DNA of 64,000 bases from Paenibacillus_S vulneris (GTDB taxonomy: Bacteria > Bacillota > Bacilli > Paenibacillales > NBRC-103111). The notes beneath the pieces were generated by a model. That model made no database searches. It had not been told where the DNA came from and was given only the letters and a program-made list of their open reading frames with translations. The position numbers were made by a program, and so were the translations under genes. Positions 40,948 to 50,430 of this stretch are shown piece after piece (position 1 is the stretch's first letter; the number at the start of each line of letters is the position of its first letter). The stretch lies in assembly GCF_039543185.1 (NCBI RefSeq), contig NZ_BAABJG010000006.1, positions 620,001 to 684,000 of the forward strand, read 5' to 3'.

Positions 40948-43224
40948 TTACTTAGACCATTCTGCTCTCAATGCTTCCACATAGCTTGTCAGATCCTGTT
41001 TAGCGGGGACGGAAATATGCCCTGCCAGCGCTTTATTGTCCATATGCTTCAGCATCTCTTCCAGAAATTTGATAGCCTGCTTCGCCGATCCCTTATCCTT
41101 GTGATGCTGCGCCTGCTTCAAAGCGTTCCGCAGCTGCCCCGCCAGGGGATCTTCCAGCTCCGCTGAAGCCTCATACCGCTCCAGCTTCGCCGTTAATGTC
41201 GACAAGGTCGGTACAAGCCTGAACGTTACGGCTTCCTCCCGGCGATTTCCTGCCAAGTCCTCGACACGGACCTTAATACTTTGCTCACCCCATAACCCGG
41301 CGAAATCGATAACCCCCTGCGATTCATAGGTTACACCGGTTACGGTGAAGGACTGCTTCGCCAAGCCGGACAAGGCGTCCTGAGCCTGCAGCTTCAGCGT
41401 CAAGACCGGCTGGTCGTCGGAAAACGACGCCGTACTCGATACAGGCGTACCGTTGACTGAGAGCTGATAGACCGGTGCTGACTTATCTATAGGGATAGCC
41501 AAAGATTTGACCGGCTCTTCATTGCCGGCGGCATCGACGGAACGGTAATACAGCGTATGCTTCCCTTCCTCCTTCAGGACTACGGGAGTCGTATAGGGCG
41601 CCCAGTCTGCCTGAGAGTCGATGCGGTACCTAGTCGACACAGCGCCATAATCGGCATCCGGGACATTTAACGCCACCGTAACGTCGGTCGTATACCATCC
41701 GTTCGTTCCTCTTCCCTCTGCGTTAGCGATTGTCATAGCATAGGGACCTACGTCGTCCGGAGTGAGTGCTTTGCGTAAGACCGGCGCGGCGGAATACTCA
41801 TCGGCTCCCACGTCATAAGCTTCCCGGGGCTGCCCGTCAAAGTCGTCCGTGACGAACGGATAGCCGCCTGCGCCTGCCCCTATCGCAGGGCTGGAGGAAG
41901 AGAGCTTCCACAGCCCGTCCGCTTCCGTAAGCGACGGATCGATATTCAGAATCTCGTTCGGGGCGTGAGGTTCATTGCTTAGGACGGCTCCGAAGCCGAT
42001 ATTGCCTTCAAACACCGTGTTGGATTTCAATCTTTCGTTGTACAGCGTGCCCTTCGAATTTCTTACGATATTATTGGCAACCCGGCTGTCCACGGGAGGC
42101 TTGTCCTTATCGTATTTTCTTCCGATCGTAATGCCGTTGGCGCTGTCCACGATAGTATTGTTAACTACGAGTGCACGGTACACCCGCCAATGCTTGGACA
42201 AATCTCCGCTCGTATAGCTGCTTCCATCCGGCCCGGCGTCGAAATCGCCGGAATCGATATCGATAGGAAAATGGGTCAGATTTTGCATGTAGTTGTTATA
42301 AATTTTATGGTCGTTGCCATAAATCCGAAACCCTCCTACTCCGGCCTTAACCCCGTCCCCACGAAAATAGTTGCCGTAGAAGCTGTTATTCATGCCATGA
42401 CGTGAGGTCACCTGCCCCTTGCTGTTCAGAAACGTGTTGTATCGAACCGTGTTGCCGGAGCTTTTCACCGAAACAATTTCATCGTCGCTGTCGACATTAT
42501 CGAATACATTGTACTGTATCGTAGCGAAGCCCTCCGTCATGGATAAGCCGGACAGGCCTGCACGAATCGTCTCGCCCCCGTTCACAGGCTGAGCCAGCGA
42601 ATCGTGGAAATAGTTGTATTCGATGACATCATACTTGGACATGACGCTGCCTTGAAAGGCAATCATCTGACCCAGATCGGACCGGGGTCCGAAATCATTA
42701 TGATCGATGCGGTTATGATGGCTGCTCGCCCCTTCCAGTGAAACCCACTTGTATCCGTTCTTGTTATACGGCTGAGTCAAGGCGAAAGTATTCCGCGTCA
42801 GACGAATATGATCGGAATTCGTCAGCCTGACGGCGGCGGGAATCGTGGTGGCGTCTTGAATAAACTTTAATCCTTGAATCGTTACATAAGAAGACTTGTC
42901 TACATTAAAGTAACTGCTGCCCGCTATGACAGCTTGTCCTTGGTGGGCCGCCCGGATCACAATAGGCTTCGATTCGCTTCCGCTTTTCCCCGCAATGGGA
43001 AAAGCCGTATCTGCGTACGTTCCGTCCGCAAGAACGATCACCGTTCCTTCTACAGCACCGGCGATAGCGGCGTTAAGCTCTGACGGGGTGGCAACGTATA
43101 CGGCTTGGACCTCACCGGCCAAACTCGCAGTCTCAGCAGGAGCCGACAGGGCCGGAACCGTTCCACCGGGAAAAGCCAGCATACACGCGCAAACGAATGG
43201 CAATACAAACTTCTTTTTAGGCAC
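40948..43224 (-). CDS. Secreted PL6-family polysaccharide lyase (alginate/chondroitin B type)
   Basis: 758 residues. GTG 43224 has AAGAAGGG 9 nt upstream and gives a clean signal peptide (MPKKKFVLPFVCACMLAF, cut after ALSA). The N-terminal 470 residues are a right-handed parallel beta-helix of polysaccharide lyase family 6: VIVLADGTYADTAFPI, IVIRAAHQGQAVIAGSSYFN, RLTRNTFALTQPYNKNGYKW with the basic active-site residues, and GGETIRAGLSGLSM. Two Ig/FN3-like modules and a C-terminal helical FIVAR-like segment follow. The likely products are unsaturated uronate oligomers from alginate or dermatan. Catabolite control is suggested by a cre-like site upstream. It is monocistronic. Confidence 0.87.
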   Translation of the reverse strand: MPKKKFVLPFVCACMLAFPGGTVPALSAPAETASLAGEVQAVYVATPSELNAAIAGAVEGTVIVLADGTYADTAFPIAGKSGSESKPIVIRAAHQGQAVIAGSSYFNVDKSSYVTIQGLKFIQDATTIPAAVRLTNSDHIRLTRNTFALTQPYNKNGYKWVSLEGASSHHNRIDHNDFGPRSDLGQMIAFQGSVMSKYDVIEYNYFHDSLAQPVNGGETIRAGLSGLSMTEGFATIQYNVFDNVDSDDEIVSVKSSGNTVRYNTFLNSKGQVTSRHGMNNSFYGNYFRGDGVKAGVGGFRIYGNDHKIYNNYMQNLTHFPIDIDSGDFDAGPDGSSYTSGDLSKHWRVYRALVVNNTIVDSANGITIGRKYDKDKPPVDSRVANNIVRNSKGTLYNERLKSNTVFEGNIGFGAVLSNEPHAPNEILNIDPSLTEADGLWKLSSSSPAIGAGAGGYPFVTDDFDGQPREAYDVGADEYSAAPVLRKALTPDDVGPYAMTIANAEGRGTNGWYTTDVTVALNVPDADYGAVSTRYRIDSQADWAPYTTPVVLKEEGKHTLYYRSVDAAGNEEPVKSLAIPIDKSAPVYQLSVNGTPVSSTASFSDDQPVLTLKLQAQDALSGLAKQSFTVTGVTYESQGVIDFAGLWGEQSIKVRVEDLAGNRREEAVTFRLVPTLSTLTAKLERYEASAELEDPLAGQLRNALKQAQHHKDKGSAKQAIKFLEEMLKHMDNKALAGHISVPAKQDLTSYVEALRAEWSK

Positions 43225-43296
43225 AATATCCATCCCTTCTTTGATCAAATGGGCAACGCGGGTTATGCTAAAAGCCGCAGTCCTCTTCACTATATT

Positions 43297-43310
43297 TGTA
43301 TGCGCTTTCA
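43297..43310 (-). promoter_or_regulatory. cre-like site upstream of the PL6 lyase
   Basis: TGAAAGCGCATACA on the minus strand differs from the CcpA cre consensus at one position and lies 73 bp before the start codon. Confidence 0.45.
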
Positions 43311-43446
43311 ATCGCAATGTCGTAAATTCACATTTATATGTAGAATATTCACCTTCCGTGAGTAGAAAAGGAAGGGGTCACCCTTCACTTTGGCGCTATA
43401 GCCCCATTAGCGGATGATCCTCTTCCCATCCTTTCGTAATATCCCT

Positions 43447-44259
43447 TCAGTCGCTATACTCCTGCCCGGCGACTCCCCAAACTTCCTTCAAAGCGGCCCG
43501 GAACAGATCATCCAGCTGCTGATCCCTTTCTGCCGCCGAATCGCTCATCCCTCTAGCCGATTGCTCAAAATGCCCGATCTGCTGCTCCAAAAACGAGTTG
43601 ATCGGACCGATTCTCGGCTCCAGATCCAGCTCCTCTCCGGATGTCTTGCGCTCGACCAATGTCTGAATCGCTCTGTCCAACTCGCTGCCCCCCGGTATCA
43701 GCTCTCTCACCAAGGAACCGAATTCCATCGGAGGCATCGTCCCTGCCCGCTCAATCCATTGACAAGCTAGAATCGGGCGAAGCACGTAAAAATATTTTTT
43801 GAGCTTCACCTGCTCTCCCTGCAAATAGTCCCTGTAATTCCGCTTCGCCATATGGAGGTAATGATACAGGCAGGACTTAGGTGAAAACGTGAGCGGCGAA
43901 AGGCTGCGGATTTGCTTGGCTATCGTGTAGCTCTCGTAATAAATGATTGGGGATTGAAGCCATTCAAGCAAGGGTGGGTTCGATTTACGGAACAGGTTCA
44001 ATGCCTTCTTGATATCCCAACCGTTGATATCGAGCATGCTGCTGATGGGCCGCTCGATTACATCTCTTTTATCAAATATAGATAAATACCAGTCAACAGG
44101 CCGGATATAGAGAAACCGGACGTCATAATCGCTATCCCTGGACGGGAAGCCCCACGCGCGGCTGCCGGATTCACAGGCGAACAGGATGCGTACCTGCTCC
44201 TTCTGTTCGATGAGCTTAAGCTCATCCTGGATTTGCTGTCTTATAGAGGACTCGATCAT
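43447..44259 (-). CDS. RlaP-like (YcgL) nucleotidyltransferase
   Basis: 270 residues of the DNA polymerase beta superfamily group described as RNA-repair-associated (RlaP; formerly DUF, COG3541). The nucleotidyltransferase core is FACESGSRAWGFPSRDSDYD (metal Asp residues near 45-50) followed by VRFLYIRPVDWYLSIFDKRD. The C-terminal helical half has SCLYHYLHMAKRNYRDYL and KYFYVLRPILACQWIER. GGGAGGGA lies 8 nt before the ATG. It is divergent from two WYL-domain regulators. The family link to RNA repair is from published comparative work; here it is an inference from motifs. Confidence 0.85.
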   Translation of the reverse strand: MIESSIRQQIQDELKLIEQKEQVRILFACESGSRAWGFPSRDSDYDVRFLYIRPVDWYLSIFDKRDVIERPISSMLDINGWDIKKALNLFRKSNPPLLEWLQSPIIYYESYTIAKQIRSLSPLTFSPKSCLYHYLHMAKRNYRDYLQGEQVKLKKYFYVLRPILACQWIERAGTMPPMEFGSLVRELIPGGSELDRAIQTLVERKTSGEELDLEPRIGPINSFLEQQIGHFEQSARGMSDSAAERDQQLDDLFRAALKEVWGVAGQEYSD

Positions 44260-44293
44260 CCTGTAGTCCCTCCCATCCGATATAAAAAGTATG

Positions 44294-44346
44294 GAAGACC
44301 AGGACGCCTCGTTCGAACGCCTCTTTTAAGGCCCCGGTCTTTTTCT
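44294..44346 (+). terminator. Terminator-like hairpin upstream of the WYL operon
   Basis: GAAGACCAGG pairs loosely with CCCGGTCTT, followed by TTTTC on the plus strand. It lies 130 bp before the first WYL gene, with TATAAA (44281) just upstream; possible attenuator. Confidence 0.35.
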
Positions 44347-44476
44347 TGTTCCTAGTATCGCTCATTTGGCGGTCAATGAACACGGCGGAAGTATGGCGAC
44401 CGGATTTTTTCCATTTTCACCCTCCCCTTCCCCTGTTACAATGATAGAATAGCCTGACATCAACGGAGGATCCCTC

Positions 44477-45790
44477 ATGGCCAAAGAAAGCTTCGATAAA
44501 GAAATCCAGTTTCTGCGCATGCTTGTGCTGACGAGCGGCGCCTACAACCGGCAGCAATTCGCCGAACGTCTCGGCATTTCCGTTCATACCTATGATAAAA
44601 CGATACGGCGCCTTAAGGCCATTGTCCAAACCATGTATCAACAGCTTCCGCAGGAGCAAAGCAAGGAGTTCGCCCAGGCACTGCGCTTCAATTATTACGA
44701 ATCGGCAGATCCTATGCTGCTGTTCCTGTATAGAGCCAAGTCTCTGAAGGACTCGGAGACGTACCGGCTTTCCCTGCTCCTTACGGCGATGCAGCAGGAG
44801 CCGATGACGGCCATGGCGCTGCTGGACCTGTGCACTGAACAAATGCCGGCGGACCTGCCGCTGCCCGACGAAAAGACGCTCCGCTCCGACCTCAAGTATC
44901 TGGAGGAAGTCGGGGTCATACGCAGAGAGGCTGGGGGACGCCCCTACCGCTACCGTCTCCAGGATGATTTGCTGAAGGAGCTTACTTACGACGAGCTTGT
45001 CGATTTATACGACTTTGCGGATGTGATGTCCAACACCCAGGTGCCCTCAGTTCAAGGATATTTGCTGAGGGACGTGCTGAAGAAAGCGCTGCTGCAGGCG
45101 GATAACGCTGTTCCTTTTGTCATGCCCTTTTTATATAAATATCATTACCCTTCACGCATTCTGGATGAGGCGCATTTTCACACCTTGCTTCAAGCGATAC
45201 GGGAGCGGCGGTTTGTCAGCTTCATCTATTTTTCTCCCAAATCGCATAAAAGCTACGCCTCCAAAAATACGAATCCTTTGTTCGAGCGGGAGACGGCAGG
45301 CAAACAAGAGCTGGTTCTGCCGATCAAAATCGTCTACGACCATCAATACGGACGATGGTATCTGCTGGGCAGTACCGTCAAACACACCTTGAAAAAATAC
45401 CGGATGGAGGGAATCACTCAGATCGAGGAGGGAGAGTCGGTGTCGGAGGAGCTCTTCGCTCTTAAGCAAAAAGGCCTGGAGGAGCAAATCCGTTACAGCT
45501 GGCTCATCGATACCGGACGCCGAGTGACGGTCAAAGCCCGGTTCTATCACCCGGAGAACTCGAAGAGCAATTTTGTGAAGGAAAGGGTGCTTCTGCAGGG
45601 CCAGTGGGGGCGGATAACGGAAGAAGACGATACGTCGTTCCTCTATGAGATCGAGGTGAACGGGACAACCGAAATCAAGCCTTGGCTGCGCAGCTTCGGG
45701 TCCAGCTGCGAAGTGCTGGAGCCGCTCTATTTCCGTAACGAAATGATTGAGGAATGGAAGGAGATCCTAAGCTACTATGAATCTGTTTGA
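44477..45790 (+). CDS. WYL-domain transcriptional regulator (larger)
   Basis: 437 residues. An N-terminal winged helix (QFLRMLVLTSGAYNRQQFAE, RLGISVHTYDKTIRRLKAIV) is followed by a helical linker with a second HTH-like segment (PDEKTLRSDLKYLEEVGVIR). The WYL core starts near residue 240 (ALLQAIRERRFVSFIYFSPK) with YDHQYGRWYLLGSTVKHTLK as the WYL motif and a C-terminal WCX-type end. WYL proteins bind ligands such as ssDNA, RNA or nucleotides and control defence, repair or recombination genes. GGAGG precedes the ATG. It overlaps the next WYL gene by 14 nt and is divergent from the RlaP-like gene. Confidence 0.85.
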   Translation: MAKESFDKEIQFLRMLVLTSGAYNRQQFAERLGISVHTYDKTIRRLKAIVQTMYQQLPQEQSKEFAQALRFNYYESADPMLLFLYRAKSLKDSETYRLSLLLTAMQQEPMTAMALLDLCTEQMPADLPLPDEKTLRSDLKYLEEVGVIRREAGGRPYRYRLQDDLLKELTYDELVDLYDFADVMSNTQVPSVQGYLLRDVLKKALLQADNAVPFVMPFLYKYHYPSRILDEAHFHTLLQAIRERRFVSFIYFSPKSHKSYASKNTNPLFERETAGKQELVLPIKIVYDHQYGRWYLLGSTVKHTLKKYRMEGITQIEEGESVSEELFALKQKGLEEQIRYSWLIDTGRRVTVKARFYHPENSKSNFVKERVLLQGQWGRITEEDDTSFLYEIEVNGTTEIKPWLRSFGSSCEVLEPLYFRNEMIEEWKEILSYYESV

Positions 45791-46604
45791 GAAAATGTTC
45801 AATTACCAAATCATCTCCCGCCTCGAGGATTCCGGCACCTTCACCGTTACGGCCCAGGAGAGGGCATGGCTGAAAAACATGCTGGAGCACCCCGGCGCAT
45901 CCGACGCCTTCATGCCGTCAACCAGGGAAAAGCTCGGGCGTATGCTGGAGCAAGAGCCTGAGCTGGACTTTGCCGGCGCTTTGATAGAGAAGGCCAAAAA
46001 TGTGGAAAAGCAGGTCTACCATCCGATGCTTCGCCTTCTTCGACGGGTTATCATGAACAGGAACGCTCTTTCTATCACGTTTCAGGTCAAAGACGGGCGT
46101 TCCTTTCATGAGCAGCTCGGCTTTCCCTTTAAGCTGGAATATTCGATGGTCAAGCGGGAATGGTATCTTCTCTGGCATCATTTGAACAAGCGGGCCTTCA
46201 TGTCCACGAAGCTTCAGCACATCCTGTCGGCTGTCGAAGTGCCCTTCCCGGACGAGGAAGCGGAGAGGCTGAACGAGCGGATATCTGCCCTTCTCGAATC
46301 GCGCAGGGAAACGGCCCTGATCGAGGTGGTGCAGGCGTATAATAAGGAGCTTTCGCGAATTCTTTACGCCTTTTCCTGCTTTGACAAGGAAGTCGCTTAC
46401 GACGCAGAATCCGATACTTATCGTATCACCCTTACATTTCCTAGTGATGAGAGTGAGACGATCCTTTCCAAAATCCGTTTTCTCGGGAAAAGAGTACGCG
46501 TTGTTGAGAGCGGCAAGCTGCAGCGGCGCATGCTGGAAACAGCGACGAAGGCATTGGACCGGTACCGGCCTTTGGAAGAGCCACAGTCCGACGATCTTCA
46601 ATGA
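45777..46604 (+). CDS. WYL-domain regulator (smaller partner)
   Basis: 275 residues with no obvious N-terminal helix-turn-helix (starts MNLFEKMFNYQIISRLEDSG). The middle holds a WYL domain: ITFQVKDGRSFHEQLGFPFK, then YSMVKREWYLLWHHLNKRAF. The C-terminal KIRFLGKRVRVVESGKLQRR resembles the WCX extension. It starts inside the previous gene (14-nt overlap), and the pair probably forms a hetero-complex in which only the larger subunit binds DNA. No terminator was found in the 110 bp before the convergent HD gene. Confidence 0.8.
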   Translation: MNLFEKMFNYQIISRLEDSGTFTVTAQERAWLKNMLEHPGASDAFMPSTREKLGRMLEQEPELDFAGALIEKAKNVEKQVYHPMLRLLRRVIMNRNALSITFQVKDGRSFHEQLGFPFKLEYSMVKREWYLLWHHLNKRAFMSTKLQHILSAVEVPFPDEEAERLNERISALLESRRETALIEVVQAYNKELSRILYAFSCFDKEVAYDAESDTYRITLTFPSDESETILSKIRFLGKRVRVVESGKLQRRMLETATKALDRYRPLEEPQSDDLQ

Positions 46605-46718
46605 CTGCGAGACTGCAATCCGGATGGTCCCGCGGAGAAGAAGCGCGTTAGGAAACCATTCGGGGAGGAATGGGTAGGAATGATAACAAATGATGGTGGA
46701 GGAGGCGGCTTATGCTTA

Positions 46719-47636
46719 CTAAAAGCTGCCTTTTTTCCAGTTTCTCCGAAAATGCTCGTACACCTCGTAGTTGTACCAGCCAAGCTTTTGCTTAAGCGCC
46801 GCGCAGAAGGCGATGACCAGCTCCGAGCCCTCGGAATGCTCGAACTGTACGCCCCTCTCAGCAAGATATTCAGCCATGGCTTGAAACGGCTCATCCTCAT
46901 GCCGAATGCGATCCCGAAGCGTTAGAATCTCGTCCAGCAGGGATTGGATCTGAAGCTCCCCGGCTTGCTCGGAATGCTCTCCGGCAGGCTTATAGATGCT
47001 GGTGAATAAGGCATCGATACGTTCGTTATCGATCTCCGCCCTTACCGTGCCTTCGCTCCGCCCGCTTCCGAACAATGCCTCAATCTCTTGCTCCAGCAGC
47101 GTAAGCAGAGGGAAGCCGGACTCATAGCCGAGGCTTTCGATCAGTTGACGATAGTACCAGGTTTGCTGCTCCTTGCCCCTCTTGAACCGTTTCCAGACGG
47201 ATTCTCCCTCCGCCTCCATCGCTCTTATCGTGCTGCGGACATTATGCAGCTTATCCGCACAGGCGACCATACGGATCGGCCTGGGCGCTGTTTTCAAATA
47301 TTGGATCGTATGCTCCTTGCGTTCCTCCCAGGACAGCGACTTATCCGGCTCCGAGCACCCCAGCACAATATCCGCCACCTGAGCTCCGAATAGACGGTGC
47401 AGATCCTCGTAAGTGGTCTCGGTATCCTCCAAGGTGTCGTGCAGAATGCCTGCCGCTATGACCTCGGGCTTGCATCGAGCCTCCTGCAAAATCATTCCTA
47501 CCGCAAAAGGATGTGAAACATAGGGAATATCGGTCCCTTTGCGTACCTGCCCCCGGTGGGCTCTTGCCGCGAACTCGATTGCTCTGTCTATGATAGATGA
47601 CAATGCATTCCTGCCTCCTCTGCGAATAAGATCCAT
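46719..47636 (-). CDS. HD-domain phosphohydrolase (RelA/SpoT hydrolase-like)
   Basis: 305 residues. ATG 47636 (GGAG 6 nt before) is preferred to TTG 47648. The HD domain contains FAARAHRGQVRKGTDIPYVS, the AAGILHDTLEDTETTYEDLH motif with the metal HD pair near residue 65, and MVACADKLHNVRSTIRAME near 125. These are hallmarks of the (p)ppGpp hydrolase fold. There is no synthetase domain. The C-terminal 140 residues are unrecognised. It may hydrolyse alarmone or another nucleotide; exact substrate unknown. Confidence 0.87.
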   Translation of the reverse strand: MDLIRRGGRNALSSIIDRAIEFAARAHRGQVRKGTDIPYVSHPFAVGMILQEARCKPEVIAAGILHDTLEDTETTYEDLHRLFGAQVADIVLGCSEPDKSLSWEERKEHTIQYLKTAPRPIRMVACADKLHNVRSTIRAMEAEGESVWKRFKRGKEQQTWYYRQLIESLGYESGFPLLTLLEQEIEALFGSGRSEGTVRAEIDNERIDALFTSIYKPAGEHSEQAGELQIQSLLDEILTLRDRIRHEDEPFQAMAEYLAERGVQFEHSEGSELVIAFCAALKQKLGWYNYEVYEHFRRNWKKGSF

Positions 47637-47792
47637 CAGGGACTCCAACGGCTGAACAAGGTTTGTCCTTCCGCCTTCATCCTGATTCCTTACATTGTAC
47701 CTCTTTAAAAGGTGAAAACCAAGGACAAGCCGGCCGTTAAGCTGCTATCGTGAGAATAAATCCTTAACGATACCAGCCTCCTGATAGCTTGA

Positions 47793-48527
47793 TCAAATTC
47801 CCTCCACAAGCTCCGTCAAGACCTTCCCAATGCTGTCATGTATCAAGTAATCGGCACGACGGTCGTAGGCTGTTTCCGAGCGGTTGATCAGCGCAAGATG
47901 ATTACCGCCGTAGTATCGGATGAGTCCAGCCGCCGGATTGACCGTCAATGACGTGCCGCCAACGATCAGAATATCCGCATGGGCTATGTAATCGGCCGCC
48001 TGCTCCACCACTTCATGATCAAGCGGTTCCTCGTACAGCACGACGTCCGGCTTCACCGTGCCGCCGCATCCCTCGCACTTGGGCACGGAATCGCCACAAC
48101 TAACCATATGTTGCAATGGATAAAATGTGCCGCATTTCATGCAATAATTTCGATGGACGGAGCCATGAAGCTCCAGTACCTTTTGGCTGCCTGCCGCCTG
48201 GTGAAGCCCATCGATGTTTTGCGTAATGACCGCCCGAAGCTTCCCTGCCTGCTCGAGCTGTGCCAAAGCCTTATGAGCGGCGTTGGGCTCTGCATCCTGA
48301 TAAATCATCCGGGATCTGTAAAAGTCGAAGAACAGTTCTGTATGCTCCATAAAAAAGCTGCGGCTCAGCATCGTCTCCGGAGGGTAAGGGAAGCGTTCCT
48401 TCTCCTGATACAGTCCGGATGCCGAGCGAAAATCCGGAATGCTGCTCTCCGTCGAGACGCCCGCTCCGCCGAAAAATACAATATTATTGCTTTCCGCTAT
48501 AACGCTTTTTAATTGATGAAGGTCCAT
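47793..48527 (-). CDS. cobB: Sirtuin (NAD-dependent protein deacylase)
   Basis: 244 residues. NAD-binding start FFGGAGVSTESSIPDFRSAS, catalytic region ITQNIDGLHQAAGSQKVLEL with the His general base, four zinc Cys (YCMKCGTFYPL and PKCEGCGG) and the second NAD segment ILIVGGTSLTVNPAAGLIRY. It removes acetyl or acyl groups from lysine, producing O-acetyl-ADP-ribose. ATG 48527 is preferred (GGAG 8 nt upstream) over GTG 48536. Length is normal for the bacterial class. Confidence 0.94.
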   Translation of the reverse strand: MDLHQLKSVIAESNNIVFFGGAGVSTESSIPDFRSASGLYQEKERFPYPPETMLSRSFFMEHTELFFDFYRSRMIYQDAEPNAAHKALAQLEQAGKLRAVITQNIDGLHQAAGSQKVLELHGSVHRNYCMKCGTFYPLQHMVSCGDSVPKCEGCGGTVKPDVVLYEEPLDHEVVEQAADYIAHADILIVGGTSLTVNPAAGLIRYYGGNHLALINRSETAYDRRADYLIHDSIGKVLTELVEGI

Positions 48528-48730
48528 TTCATCCACTCCACTTAGTGATCGTTTGGCATTCCTTGCAAGTCAAAAAAGCCATATTCCTATTCTATACGCA
48601 ATCTTGCCAAATAAGATTCATAGCAGCTTCGATCCACCCGTTCAGAGGATCATTGGTCATACAGCCGGAAGAGTACTATAATGAGATATAGAGGCTTTCA
48701 TGGACAAAGAAATCAAAGGAGATTCACCTT

Positions 48731-49444
48731 ATGAGTACAGATTACAGCAAGGAAGCGGCGGAATCGGCCGGTACAGGTGCAGGATCGCTTACCGGCAGCC
48801 GCCGGATCCTTATCATGACCGCGGTCGATGCGGAAAGGGACGCTGTGGTAAGGGGGCTTCGCGGGAATCCCCGCTTTGACGTCAGGTCCGCAGGCGTCGG
48901 GCCTGTAGAAGCCGCCGTGACGACAGCGACCCTATTGGCAACAGCGAATGAAGCCTACGATCTCGTAGTCTGTGCGGGAATCGCAGGCGGCTTTAAAGGA
49001 CAAGCCGAAATCGGCTCTTTGGTCGTGGCAAGCGAGATTGTCGCAGCCGACCTTGGCGCACAGACGCCGGACGGTTTTCTCAGCCTGGACGAGCTGGGCT
49101 TCGGAAGCTCCCGCATTGCGGCAGCCACAGAGCTCGTCGAGCCGGTTACCAGCGCATTGCGCAGCGCGGGTCTGCAGGCCGTCTCCGCTCCTGTGCTTAC
49201 CTTATCGACCGTTACAGGCACGGCGGAATCGGCTGAAGAGCTGGCTTCGCGTATACCCGGCGCTGCCGCAGAGGGCATGGAGGGCTTCGGCATAGCAGCG
49301 GCCGCGCACAAAGTCGGAATTCCCGTCCTCGAAATCCGTTCTATTTCCAACGCCGTTGGCCCGCGGGATAAAGCCGCTTGGAGAATCGGAGACGCGCTCC
49401 AATCATTGGAAGCAGCAAGTACAGTCTTAATGGAGGTATTATGA
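48731..49444 (+). CDS. mqnB: Futalosine hydrolase
   Basis: 237 residues of the nucleoside phosphorylase/hydrolase fold, splitting futalosine into hypoxanthine and dehypoxanthine futalosine in the alternative menaquinone pathway. Seen: RILIMTAVDAERDAVVRGLR, VVCAGIAGGFKGQAEIGSLV, LSTVTGTAESAEELASR and AEGMEGFGIAAAAHKVGIPV with the catalytic Glu. It begins with AAAGGAG and overlaps mqnD by four bases (ATGA). The N-terminal 23 residues before RRILIM are extra. Confidence 0.92.
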   Translation: MSTDYSKEAAESAGTGAGSLTGSRRILIMTAVDAERDAVVRGLRGNPRFDVRSAGVGPVEAAVTTATLLATANEAYDLVVCAGIAGGFKGQAEIGSLVVASEIVAADLGAQTPDGFLSLDELGFGSSRIAAATELVEPVTSALRSAGLQAVSAPVLTLSTVTGTAESAEELASRIPGAAAEGMEGFGIAAAAHKVGIPVLEIRSISNAVGPRDKAAWRIGDALQSLEAASTVLMEVL

Positions 49445-50286
49445 TGAAAATCGCATTTTCACCGTGTCCTAACGACACCTTTGTATTCCACGCCTGGGTT
49501 CACGGGCTGGTCCCAGGTGCGCCTAAGCTGGAGGTTACCTACGCCGACATCGATATTACGAATGGTCTGGCTGCAAGCGGCAGCGGACCGGAAGTACTGA
49601 AGGTGTCTTACGCTGCCCTGCCCTGGGTCATGTCGGAATACGCTTTGCTCCCATGCGGGGGAGCTCTTGGAAGAGGCTGCGGCCCCTTGGTGCTGACCCG
49701 AAATAACGTATCGGCTGCCCAGGACCCGGCCGTATTGTCGGGTAAAAAAGTTGCCGTACCGAGCGAGCGGTCTACCGCTTATCTGCTGTTCCGGCTATGG
49801 GCCGCACAAAACGTACCCGGCGGCGTCGGGGAAATCATCGTGATGCCGTTCCACGAAATTATGCCGGCCGTACGTGACGGCCATATTGATGCTGGCCTTG
49901 TGATTCATGAAGCAAGATTCACCTACCCATCCTACGGGTTAAGCCTTCTGACCGATTTGGGCAGCTGGTGGGAATCGGACACCAAGCTTCCGATTCCGCT
50001 TGGGGCGATCATCGCCCGCCGTTCGCTGGACCTGGCGTCAATCGCTGCATGGACAAGGGCATCCGTCGAATACGCATGGGCGCATCCGGATGTTTCCAAG
50101 GAGTATATCTTAAGCCACGCACAGGAGATGGACCCGGACGTAGCTCAAGCCCACATCAATCTGTATGTCAATGAATTCACAGCCAATTTGGGTGAGGACG
50201 GTTATGGAGCGGTCTATGCCTTGTTAAGCCGCGCTGCTCAAGAAGGACTGGTTCCCGAGTTCGATCTCGCCTCCCTCCGTTTGTAA
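49441..50286 (+). CDS. mqnD: 1,4-dihydroxy-6-naphthoate synthase
   Basis: 281 residues; ATG 49441 overlaps the mqnB stop (ATG 49444 is an equal alternative, GGAGG 8 nt upstream). Converts cyclic dehypoxanthine futalosine to 1,4-dihydroxy-6-naphthoate. Start IAFSPCPNDTFVFHAWVHGL is the family signature; LEVTYADIDITN, KVAVPSERSTAYLLFRLWAA and DAGLVIHEARFTYPSYGL carry the ligand-binding residues including the catalytic His. It shows that this organism makes menaquinone by the futalosine route. The other mqn genes are elsewhere. Confidence 0.94.
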   Translation: MMKIAFSPCPNDTFVFHAWVHGLVPGAPKLEVTYADIDITNGLAASGSGPEVLKVSYAALPWVMSEYALLPCGGALGRGCGPLVLTRNNVSAAQDPAVLSGKKVAVPSERSTAYLLFRLWAAQNVPGGVGEIIVMPFHEIMPAVRDGHIDAGLVIHEARFTYPSYGLSLLTDLGSWWESDTKLPIPLGAIIARRSLDLASIAAWTRASVEYAWAHPDVSKEYILSHAQEMDPDVAQAHINLYVNEFTANLGEDGYGAVYALLSRAAQEGLVPEFDLASLRL

Positions 50287-50318
50287 TTTCGCGGGAGCCC
50301 TGATCGTATCGTTATGTT

Positions 50319-50383
50319 AAACCGCCTGCAGGCGTTGAAGCTGTTGGGATTTTCTTGGCGGCTTGAATGCCTACAGGCGGTTT
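50319..50383 (+). terminator. Terminator of mqnB-mqnD
   Basis: AACCGCCTGCAGGCGTT pairs with TGCCTACAGGCGGTTT across a 30-nt loop, 30 bp after the mqnD stop. Confidence 0.7.
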
Positions 50384-50430
50384 CTCAATTCCTCTTTGAT
50401 ACGATGTGTATATTTTTTATGTTTAAGGGA

